NCBI GenBank assembly: GCA_902772795.1
Contig: CACYBZ010000265.1
Location: 1-13,537, forward strand
DNA length: 13,537 nt
From: an uncultured Ruminococcus sp.
Lineage (GTDB): Bacteria > Bacillota > Clostridia > Oscillospirales > Acutalibacteraceae
Direction of reading: 5' to 3'
Shown: positions 7,795 to 13,537 of the stretch, piece by piece
Layout: each line of letters begins with the position of its first letter
How positions within the stretch are numbered: the stretch's first letter is position 1
The notes under the pieces: model-generated
The model's input: only the letters and a program-made list of their open reading frames with translations
Told to the model about the DNA's origin: nothing
The model's database searches: none
Program-made: the position numbers and the translations under genes

Positions 7795-10203
7795 TTGAGA
7801 TACGACCATAAAGCAATCGAACCGAAGTGGCAGAAGCAGTGGGAAAAAAAAGGCGTTTTCCATGCCAGCAACGACAGCAACAAAAAGAAATTTTACGCAT
7901 TGATAGAGTTTCCTTATCCGTCAGGACAGGGACTTCATGTAGGACACCCCAGACCGTATACCGCATTGGACATTGTTTCCCGAAAAAGACGTTTACAGGG
8001 TTATAATGTACTGTATCCCATTGGCTGGGACGCTTTCGGACTGCCTACCGAAAACTATGCTATCAAGAACCATATTCACCCGAGAATTGTCACAGAAAAG
8101 AATGTCGGAAGATTCAAACAGCAGATTCAGTCTTTGGGTATTTCCTTTGACTGGAGCAGGGAAATCAACACCACAGACCCCGATTATTATAAATGGACAC
8201 AGTGGATTTTCTTACAGCTGTTCAAAAAAGGACTTGCCTATAAAAAAGAAATGGCAGTCAACTGGTGTACGTCATGCAAGTGCGTACTTGCCAATGAAGA
8301 AGTAGTCAACGGTGTCTGTGAACGTTGCGGAAGTGAAGTAGTACATAAAGTCAAATCGCAATGGATGCTGAAAATCACAGAGTATGCCGACAGACTGATA
8401 GATGATCTGGATTTGGTTGACTATCCCGAGAGAGTAAAGGCACAGCAGAAAAACTGGATAGGACGTTCTTACGGTGCAGAAGTAGACTTTAAAACATCGG
8501 CAGGGGATACTCTCACTGTATACACCACAAGACCTGATACCCTTTTCGGTGCTACCTACATGGTTATTTCTCCCGAACACCCTTATATTTCCAAATGGGA
8601 AAACATCATCGAGAATATAGACGAAGTCAAAGCCTATCAGTTTGAAGCGTCAAAGAAAAGTGATTTTGAAAGAACAGAAGTAGCCAAAGATAAGACAGGT
8701 GTAAAATTACAGGGCGTTACCGCTGTCAACCCTGTCAACGGCAGAGAAATCCCGATATTTATTTCTGATTATGTACTTGTTTCTTACGGAACAGGTGCAA
8801 TTATGGCAGTACCTGCCCACGATACAAGGGACTGGGAATTTGCCAAAAAATTCGGTCTGCCGATTATCGAAGTAGTCAAAGGCGGAGATGTTCAGCAGGA
8901 GGCATTCACCAACTGTTCCACAGGTATTATGGTCAATTCCGATTTCCTTGACGGAAAGACAGTGGAAGAAGCCAAAAAAGCGATAATCGCTTTTCTTACC
9001 GAAAAAGGTATAGGACATTCCAAAGTAAACTTCAAACTGAGGGACTGGGTATTTTCCCGACAGAGATACTGGGGCGAACCTATTCCCATCGTACACTGTG
9101 AAAAATGCGGATATGTGCCGTTGCCGGAAAGCGATTTACCGCTGACGTTGCCTGACGTAGAATCCTATGAACCCACCGAAAACGGAGAATCACCGCTTGC
9201 CAATATGAGGGAATGGGTAGAAACCACCTGTCCGCATTGCGGAGGAAAGGCACACAGAGAAACGGATACCATGCCACAGTGGGCAGGGTCATCATGGTAT
9301 TTCCTGAGATATGCCGACCCGCATAACGGCAACGCATTCGCAGGAAAAGAAGCTCTGGACTACTGGACACCTGTTGACTGGTACAACGGAGGAATGGAAC
9401 ATACCACTTTACATTTGTTATACAGCCGTTTCTGGCATAAATTCCTGTACGACATCGGCGTTGTGCCTACCTGCGAACCGTACAAAAAACGAACGAGTCA
9501 TGGTATGATACTCGGTGCAGACGGCGGAAAAATGAGTAAATCAAGAGGAAATGTCGTCAACCCCGACGAAGTTGTTGACGAATACGGTGCAGATACCATG
9601 CGTCTGTATGAGATGTTCATCGGTGACTTTGAAAAGAGTGCCCCCTGGAAACCCACAGGCGTAAAGGGGTGTCGCAGATTTGTAGAAAGATACTGGAACT
9701 TACAGGACATTCTTGTTGACGGTGACAGTATCAGACCTGAACTGGAAACCTCATTCCACAAGACCATCAAAAAAGTCGGAGAAGATATTGAGAACCTCAA
9801 ATTCAATACAGCCATTGCCAGCCTGATGGCATTAATCAACGAAATCAATGCTGTAGGAAGCATTACCAGAAAAGAACTCGAAATTTTTACTATCTTGCTC
9901 AATCCCTTTGCTCCTCACGTTACAGAAGAAGTCTGGGAAAATTCCGCACTGGGAAGCGGTATGGTAGCCGAAAGTCAATGGTGTGCATACGACGAAGAAA
10001 AATGCAAGGAAAACACGGTTGAAATCGTTGTACAGATAAACGGTAAAGTCAAAGCAAAAATGAATATTCCCGTTACTATTGATAAGGAAACCGTCATTGC
10101 ACAGGCAAAGGCAGACGGAAAAATCGCACCGTTGCTGGAGGGCAAGAAAATCCTCAAGGAAATCTATGTTCCTGCCAAACTGGTGAACATTGTCGCAAAA
10201 TAA
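7795..10203 (+). CDS. leuS: Leucine--tRNA ligase
   Basis: This class Ia aminoacyl-tRNA synthetase charges tRNA-Leu. The 802-residue protein is of bacterial type. HVGH (the HIGH motif) lies at 48-51 and KMSKS at 579-583. Cysteine pairs at C158/C161 with C175/C178, and at C435/C438 with C479/C482, look like zinc-binding knuckles. The editing insertion carries [14 protein letters not shown] near 245 and [19 protein letters not shown] near 338, expected for removal of mischarged residues. The C-terminal region contains [12 protein letters not shown], typical of the bacterial end domain. Translation starts at TTG behind a strong AAGGAGG. No T-box leader (no antiterminator motif or leucine specifier stem) is visible upstream, unlike many Bacillota synthetase genes. 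No promoter is clear either. Confidence 0.97.
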   Translation: MRYDHKAIEPKWQKQWEKKGVFHASNDSNKKKFYALIEFPYPSGQGLHVGHPRPYTALDIVSRKRRLQGYNVLYPIGWDAFGLPTENYAIKNHIHPRIVTEKNVGRFKQQIQSLGISFDWSREINTTDPDYYKWTQWIFLQLFKKGLAYKKEMAVNWCTSCKCVLANEEVVNGVCERCGSEVVHKVKSQWMLKITEYADRLIDDLDLVDYPERVKAQQKNWIGRSYGAEVDFKTSAGDTLTVYTTRPDTLFGATYMVISPEHPYISKWENIIENIDEVKAYQFEASKKSDFERTEVAKDKTGVKLQGVTAVNPVNGREIPIFISDYVLVSYGTGAIMAVPAHDTRDWEFAKKFGLPIIEVVKGGDVQQEAFTNCSTGIMVNSDFLDGKTVEEAKKAIIAFLTEKGIGHSKVNFKLRDWVFSRQRYWGEPIPIVHCEKCGYVPLPESDLPLTLPDVESYEPTENGESPLANMREWVETTCPHCGGKAHRETDTMPQWAGSSWYFLRYADPHNGNAFAGKEALDYWTPVDWYNGGMEHTTLHLLYSRFWHKFLYDIGVVPTCEPYKKRTSHGMILGADGGKMSKSRGNVVNPDEVVDEYGADTMRLYEMFIGDFEKSAPWKPTGVKGCRRFVERYWNLQDILVDGDSIRPELETSFHKTIKKVGEDIENLKFNTAIASLMALINEINAVGSITRKELEIFTILLNPFAPHVTEEVWENSALGSGMVAESQWCAYDEEKCKENTVEIVVQINGKVKAKMNIPVTIDKETVIAQAKADGKIAPLLEGKKILKEIYVPAKLVNIVAK

Positions 10204-10230
10204 TTTTTTCAGGGCAACCTATTATTGTTA

Positions 10231-10250
10231 AATAATTTCTTTAAATTATT
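10231..10250 (+). other. AT-only inverted repeat after leuS, weak terminator candidate
   Basis: Arms at 10231-10238 and 10243-10250 are perfect 8-bp complements with a CTTT loop, but contain no G-C pair and are not followed by a run of T. The block is very AT-rich and ends 9 bases before the rpsU -35 box, so an UP-element role at the rpsU promoter is as likely as termination of leuS. Confidence 0.3.
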
Positions 10251-10259
10251 CTTACTCTG

Positions 10260-10288
10260 TTGACATTGTCTTGAAAATATTATATAAT
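10260..10288 (+). promoter_or_regulatory. Consensus sigma-A promoter for rpsU
   Basis: TTGACA at 10260-10265 and TATAAT at 10283-10288 are both perfect matches, separated by the ideal 17 bases. The upstream 10221-10250 is very A/T-rich, like an UP element. Transcription would begin near 10294-10297, leaving a leader of about 55 bases before rpsU. Confidence 0.9.
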
Positions 10289-10292
10289 ATTC

Positions 10293-10310
10293 TTTGCAAT
10301 TATATGCAAA
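10293..10310 (+). promoter_or_regulatory. Palindrome at the predicted rpsU transcription start
   Basis: TTTGCA at 10293-10298 and TGCAAA at 10305-10310 form a perfect 6-bp inverted repeat with a 6-base centre. It sits on the expected start point of the rpsU transcript, so it could be an operator or a 5' stem-loop. Chance occurrence in AT-rich sequence is possible. Confidence 0.3.
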
Positions 10311-10350
10311 AATATAACCCAGTTCCAAAGGCGGATGGGAGGGAAAATAG

Positions 10351-10527
10351 ATGGCAGAAATCAGAATTAAAGATAACGAATCTCTGGAGAGTGCACTGAG
10401 AAGATTTAAAAAGCAGTGTGCCAGAGCAGGCGTTATTGCTGAAGTGCGTAAGAGAGAGGCTTATGAAAAACCTTCTGTAAAACGTAAGAAGAAGTCAGAA
10501 GCAGCTCGTAAACGTAAATTCAAGTAA
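10351..10527 (+). CDS. rpsU: 30S ribosomal protein S21 (bS21)
   Basis: The frame gives a 58-residue, very basic protein beginning [19 protein letters not shown] and ending in a lysine/arginine-rich stretch ([15 protein letters not shown]). This matches bS21, a small-subunit protein near the anti-Shine-Dalgarno end of 16S rRNA that aids initiation. Its length and [16 protein letters not shown] core are diagnostic. GGGAGG at 10337-10342 lies 8 bases before the ATG. It has its own consensus promoter and its own intrinsic terminator, so it is a stand-alone transcription unit. In other Clostridia rpsU often sits beside yqeY; here it is followed by a terminator and a repeat. Confidence 0.96.
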   Translation: MAEIRIKDNESLESALRRFKKQCARAGVIAEVRKREAYEKPSVKRKKKSEAARKRKFK

Positions 10528-10549
10528 GGGATACCGCAGAGTTGACAGA

Positions 10550-10590
10550 AAAAGGACGGGCTTTTCAGCTTGTCCTTTTGTGTTTTGTCT
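10550..10590 (+). terminator. Intrinsic terminator of rpsU
   Basis: Arms at 10550-10561 and 10568-10579 form a 12-bp stem (two G-T pairs) around a TTTTCA loop. The T-rich tail GTGTTTTGTCT follows at 10580-10590. It begins 23 bases after the rpsU stop and is oriented with the gene. Confidence 0.85.
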
Positions 10591-10607
10591 GACATAGTTT
10601 TCCTTAC

Positions 10608-10719
10608 AAAATTTGCTATGGCAAATTTTCCTGAAAAGTTTTGTCCAACTTTTTCAAAAGTTGGCGGGGTCAAGGGGCGGAGCCCCTTGTGGGATTTTTA
10701 AGGGCGAAGCCCTTAAAAA
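10608..10719 (+). repeat. Multi-hairpin intergenic repeat, copy 2 (best preserved)
   Basis: This 112-bp block is the cleanest copy. Its hairpins in order are: A, 10608-10616/10621-10629 (9 bp, TATG loop); B, 10626-10630/10633-10637 (weak, overlapping A); C, 10645-10652/10657-10664 (8 bp); D, 10671-10678/10682-10689 (8 bp, GC-rich, loop GGA); and E, 10695-10705/10709-10719 (11 bp, loop GAA). It lies between the rpsU terminator and the yqeG ribosome binding site. Short fixed linkers, GGGGT before D and TGGGA after it, are shared with copy 1. Confidence 0.9.
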
Positions 10720-10722
10720 CGA

Positions 10723-10730
10723 GAGGTGAT
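10723..10730 (+). promoter_or_regulatory. Ribosome binding site deciding the yqeG start
   Basis: GAGGTGAT is an eight-base match to the 16S anti-Shine-Dalgarno region, with TTG at 10734 seven bases after the GAGG core. A longer in-frame extension back to 10641 would read through the hairpin repeat and is not credible. Confidence 0.8.
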
Positions 10731-10733
10731 GTT

Positions 10734-11255
10734 TTGAAGACACTGTTTTTTGCGAATCTGTTGTTTATCAGCCCGTCCGTTTTAAAAAAAGAAAATATAG
10801 AATGTGTATTACTGGATATCGACAACACCATCAAACCATACGGAGCAGAAACCATAGAACATTGTTACCGTGAATGGATAGATAACGTGAAAGCACAAGG
10901 AATCAAAGTCATTTTGTGTTCCAACAATTACGTCAGAAATGTACAGCCGATAGCAGAACAAGTCAGTTGTGAATATGTGGCTTTCTGTCTTAAACCGTCC
11001 CCGTTCGGCTACTTCCGAGCCTATCTGAAATCGCAGACGCAACGAAAAAAAATCGTTGTGATAGGTGACCAGTTTTTTACCGATATTCTGGGAGGAAAAT
11101 TTATGCAGATGAAAACCATTCTTGTTGACCCAATTTCCTACGAAAGTGAAGGGAAAACCGTCAGACTGCGTCGCAAAATGACGGCGGTATTTACCAATAC
11201 AATCAAAAAAAGACAAAATCCCTACAACGAAAGAAGAAATACAAACGATGAATAA
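10734..11255 (+). CDS. yqeG: YqeG family HAD-type phosphatase (HAD-IIIA)
   Basis: This is a haloacid dehalogenase-superfamily phosphatase of subfamily IIIA, YqeG type; its substrate is unknown. From TTG 10734 the protein is 173 residues, the usual family length. The catalytic set is complete: nucleophile D28 and acid/base D30 in LLDIDNT, S63 in CSNN, K87 in LKPSP, and D112 and D117 in GDQFFTD. The N-terminus (LLFISPSVLKKENI) is typical of YqeG. The basic C-terminal tail (KKRQNPYNERR) is also typical. The stop overlaps the aroQ ATG (ATGAATAA). In Bacillus yqeG heads the yqeH-aroE-yqeI-nadD-yqeK cluster; here it is separated from those genes by leuS and rpsU. Confidence 0.9.
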   Translation: MKTLFFANLLFISPSVLKKENIECVLLDIDNTIKPYGAETIEHCYREWIDNVKAQGIKVILCSNNYVRNVQPIAEQVSCEYVAFCLKPSPFGYFRAYLKSQTQRKKIVVIGDQFFTDILGGKFMQMKTILVDPISYESEGKTVRLRRKMTAVFTNTIKKRQNPYNERRNTNDE

Positions 11256-11697
11256 AAAAATTTTATTACTGCTTGGGCCGAATCTGAATCTTGTCGGTAT
11301 CCGAGAAAAAAATATTTACGGCACGGTTACCGCTGAAACTATTGAAAATGACATCAAGAGCTATGGAAAACGTGTCGGTGCAGAAATTACCGTATTCCAG
11401 TCGAACTGGGAGGGAGCAATTATTGACGAAATCCATAAAGCCAGAACAGAATATGATGCCGTTATCATCAATCCCGGAGCATTTACCCATTACAGTTATG
11501 CTATTCACGATGCCATCAAAGGCGTAGATATTCCTTTTATTGAAGTGCATATGTCCAATATTCATCAGCGTGAAGAATTCCGTCATAAATCAGTTACCGC
11601 ACCTGCCTGTGTCGGACAAATTGCAGGTTTTGGTGCATACGGTTATCAGATGGCAGTGGATTTTCTGCTCAACGGTTGTACGGAGTGTCAGTCATGA
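11248..11697 (+). CDS. aroQ: 3-dehydroquinate dehydratase, type II
   Basis: This enzyme converts 3-dehydroquinate to 3-dehydroshikimate in aromatic amino acid synthesis. It is a small type II enzyme of 149 residues, normally a dodecamer. Catalytic and binding residues fall at the positions known from the M. tuberculosis enzyme: R19, Y24 (GIREKNIYG), N75 and H81 (NPGAFTHYS), D88, E99 and H101 (FIEVHMSN), and R108 (REEF). W54 replaces the His usual in the FQSNHEG motif. The ribosome binding site is weak, and the ATG overlaps the yqeG stop by 8 bases, so it is probably coupled. Its own TGA overlaps the ATG of the next gene. aroQ-peptidase-efp is a conserved Bacillota order (yqhS-yqhT-efp in Bacillus). 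Confidence 0.96.
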   Translation: MNKKILLLLGPNLNLVGIREKNIYGTVTAETIENDIKSYGKRVGAEITVFQSNWEGAIIDEIHKARTEYDAVIINPGAFTHYSYAIHDAIKGVDIPFIEVHMSNIHQREEFRHKSVTAPACVGQIAGFGAYGYQMAVDFLLNGCTECQS

Positions 11698-12767
11698 GCG
11701 GAAACATTCAACATTTGCAGGACAATCTTCCGAACAATACCGCTTTTTTCATTACCTCGGATATCAACCGTTTCTACTTTACAGGATTTCCCTCATCGGC
11801 AGGAGCATTGTTCGTCACACAAAACCACGCTTATCTGCTTGTTGATTTCCGTTATGGGGAATCTGCCGAAAAGCAGGTCAAAGCCTGTAAGGTGGTGGTA
11901 TTTCAACGATTGTCAGAGAGTATCAGGGTAATCTGTACAGAAGAGAAAATCAATGAAGTCTTTGTCGAATACAGCTATATGACGTTAGCACAGGCAAAAA
12001 GATATCGGAAAGAATTTCAGAATTTCGGTGTGAAAGTATCGAAAAAAGATATACTTGACAATCTGATTTATGATTTACGGATTGTCAAATCGGCTGACGA
12101 ACTTGAAAAAATCAGACAGGCACAGAAAATCACAGAAGAAGCCTATCTGGAAGTATTAAATTACGTCAGAGTCGGCGTAACAGAAAGACAAATCGCTCTT
12201 GAACTGGAATATCTGATGAGAAAAAAAGGAGCAGACGGAGTATCCTTTGACCTGATAACCATATCCGGAAAAAACACCTCACTGCCTCACGGTGTACCCT
12301 CTGACAACGTGATACGGGAGGGAGAATTCTTTTTAAGCGATATCGGAGCGGTTTATCAGGGCTATCACAGCGACATGACAAGAACGGTTGCGGTACATCA
12401 TGCCACAGATGAAATGTACAAGATATATAACATTGTACAGGAAGCACAGCAGAGGGCACTTGACGAAGTAAAAGCAGGTGTGACAGCAGGCTTAATCGAC
12501 AGTACCGCACGAAGCATTATCGGAAATGCAGGCTATGGGGAATATTTCGGACATTCCACAGGACATGGTGTAGGACTGGATATTCATGAACAGCCCACCG
12601 TATACAAAACAAATGATACGATTTTGAAACGGGGAATGGTCATCACCGTAGAACCGGGAATCTATCTTCCGGATAAATTCGGTGTCAGAATAGAAGACAT
12701 GGTGGCAGTTACAGAAGACGGCTGTCATAATTTTGCTGACATTGAGAAATCACTTGTCATCATCTGA
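11694..12767 (+). CDS. M24 family Xaa-Pro peptidase (aminopeptidase P / prolidase-like)
   Basis: This dinuclear-metal, pita-bread-fold peptidase cleaves bonds before proline. The 357 residues split into a creatinase-like N domain (about 1-125) and the catalytic M24 domain (about 130-357). All five metal ligands are present: D216 (SDIGA), D227 (HSDMTRT), H291 (TGHGVGLDIHE), E320 (TVEPGIYLP) and E334 (VRIEDMV). Their spacing equals that of characterised archaeal prolidase. Whether it acts on dipeptides or longer peptides cannot be told from sequence. ATG 11694 overlaps the aroQ stop and has GGAG at 11682-11685; a TTG at 11676 would extend it by six residues but has no ribosome binding site. Its place before efp is conserved. 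Confidence 0.93.
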   Translation: MSGNIQHLQDNLPNNTAFFITSDINRFYFTGFPSSAGALFVTQNHAYLLVDFRYGESAEKQVKACKVVVFQRLSESIRVICTEEKINEVFVEYSYMTLAQAKRYRKEFQNFGVKVSKKDILDNLIYDLRIVKSADELEKIRQAQKITEEAYLEVLNYVRVGVTERQIALELEYLMRKKGADGVSFDLITISGKNTSLPHGVPSDNVIREGEFFLSDIGAVYQGYHSDMTRTVAVHHATDEMYKIYNIVQEAQQRALDEVKAGVTAGLIDSTARSIIGNAGYGEYFGHSTGHGVGLDIHEQPTVYKTNDTILKRGMVITVEPGIYLPDKFGVRIEDMVAVTEDGCHNFADIEKSLVII

Positions 12768-12799
12768 AATATTAAATTACCGTTAATTTTGAAAATTTG

Positions 12800-12828
12800 T
12801 TGCAATTCAAAGGGAAATTATGTATAAT
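12800..12828 (+). promoter_or_regulatory. Sigma-A promoter for efp
   Basis: TTGCAA at 12800-12805 and a perfect TATAAT at 12823-12828 are separated by 17 bases. Initiation near 12835 would give a leader of about 50 bases. No strong terminator separates it from the upstream peptidase gene, so efp may also receive read-through. Confidence 0.75.
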
Positions 12829-12884
12829 ATACGTGTGTTGTTTATGCGAATACAGAATTAAAATAATCAGGAGGATAAAAAGTT

Positions 12885-13442
12885 ATGATTACAGCAGGAG
12901 ATTTCAGAAACGGCGTTACTTTTGAAATGGACGGACAGGTTGTATCCATTATCGAATTTCAGCACGTAAAACCCGGTAAAGGTGCGGCTTTTGTCAGAAC
13001 GAAAATCAGAAATGTTATTACAGGAGCAGTTGTCGAAAAGACATTCAACCCTACCGAAAAATTCCCTACCGCTTTCATTGAGAGAAAAGACATGGAATAC
13101 CTCTACGAAGACGGTGAACTCTACTATTTCATGGATACTGAAACCTATGAGCAGTTGCCTATCGGTAAGGACGTACTGGGAAGCAACTTCAAATTTGTCA
13201 AAGAAAACATGGTATGTAAAGTACTTTCCTACAAAGGCAACGTATTCGGTGTAGAACCCCCGACATTTGTTGTACTTCAGGTAACACAGACAGAACCCGG
13301 TGTCAAAGGTGATACAGCTACCAATGTCACAAAACCCGCTACACTCGAAACAGGTGCAGAAATTAAAGTTCCTATCTTTATCAACGAAGGAGATTCTATC
13401 CAGATTGATACCCGTACAGGCGAATATATGTCAAGAGCGTAA
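12885..13442 (+). CDS. efp: Translation elongation factor P
   Basis: EF-P binds between the P and E sites and rescues ribosomes stalled on polyproline stretches. The 185 residues are standard: an N-terminal KOW-like domain followed by two OB-fold domains. The N-domain tip reads [10 protein letters not shown], placing lysine at position 32, the residue modified in many bacteria; no modification enzyme is encoded here. The end, [17 protein letters not shown], is characteristic. AGGAGG at 12869-12874 lies 10 bases before the ATG, giving strong initiation, and a good promoter precedes it. The next gene starts 30 bases after the stop with no terminator between, so it is probably co-transcribed. 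Confidence 0.97.
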   Translation: MITAGDFRNGVTFEMDGQVVSIIEFQHVKPGKGAAFVRTKIRNVITGAVVEKTFNPTEKFPTAFIERKDMEYLYEDGELYYFMDTETYEQLPIGKDVLGSNFKFVKENMVCKVLSYKGNVFGVEPPTFVVLQVTQTEPGVKGDTATNVTKPATLETGAEIKVPIFINEGDSIQIDTRTGEYMSRA

Positions 13443-13472
13443 GCATTTACGGTATAACAAGGAGAATTGATT

Positions 13473-13537
13473 ATGAACTTAAAAGAAAAAATTGCCTATA
13501 TCAAAGGACTTTCCGATGGTCTGAAGCTTGACGAGAA
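13473..13537 (+). CDS. Start of a CD1247 N-terminal-domain-like protein (partial)
   Basis: An ATG at 13473, 8 bases after AAGGAG (13459-13464), opens a frame that runs off the window: MNLKEKIAYIKGLSDGLKLDE. This resembles the N-terminus of the CD1247 N-terminal domain family (pattern LKEKVxYLKGLAxGL), which I recall lying beside efp in Clostridia and, in longer members, ending in a zinc-ribbon-like region. Only 21 residues are visible, so the family is tentative and the function unknown. Confidence 0.6.
   Translation, partial: MNLKEKIAYIKGLSDGLKLDE

Noticed and set aside
10641..10733. N-terminal extension of yqeG from a TTG at 10641
   Set aside because: It would translate the hairpin repeat and adds 31 residues not expected in the family; an excellent ribosome binding site marks TTG 10734.
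11676..11693. Six-residue extension of the Xaa-Pro peptidase from TTG 11676
   Set aside because: No ribosome binding site precedes it, whereas ATG 11694 has GGAG and the usual ATGA overlap with aroQ.

Overview
The window is a dense, entirely plus-strand housekeeping segment from a low-to-moderate-GC Gram-positive bacterium. Strong GGAGG-type ribosome binding sites, frequent TTG starts, stop/start overlaps and gene neighbourhoods known from Bacillota (yhbY-nadD-yqeK-rsfS and aroQ-pepP-efp) point to Clostridia. My best guess, from the feel of the proteins rather than any search, is a Ruminococcus-like member of the Oscillospiraceae. I see no phage, plasmid, CRISPR, transposase or defence genes.

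Layout. 1-60 is the tail of an unidentified upstream gene. 56-165 holds a multi-hairpin repeat. A tightly packed run follows: smc (chromosome organisation), a YjbR/MmcQ-family protein, ftsY (SRP receptor), rdgB (dITP/XTP pyrophosphatase), yhbY (ribosome-associated CRM protein), nadD (NAD synthesis), yqeK (HD phosphohydrolase) and rsfS (ribosome silencing factor). Spacings are short or negative, so 204-7613 looks like one co-transcribed unit. 7614-7794 holds a diverged copy of the repeat, then comes leuS. A consensus sigma-A promoter precedes the small rpsU gene, which ends in a clear intrinsic terminator. A third repeat copy follows, then yqeG, aroQ and an M24 Xaa-Pro peptidase, all overlapping or coupled. 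A second good promoter drives efp, followed by the start of a gene resembling the CD1247 N-terminal domain family.

The common theme is translation and growth: membrane targeting, ribosome assembly and silencing, tRNA charging, a ribosomal protein, and EF-P beside a proline-specific peptidase, with nucleotide-pool cleaning, NAD and shikimate steps.

The main non-genic feature is a family of three intergenic elements (112, 110 and about 148 bp), built from the same ordered hairpins and found in both orientations. Several base changes between copies are compensated on the opposite arm of the stem, so folding appears to be conserved. One copy lies just upstream of smc, leuS and yqeG, and I could not find a convincing promoter for any of these three genes.
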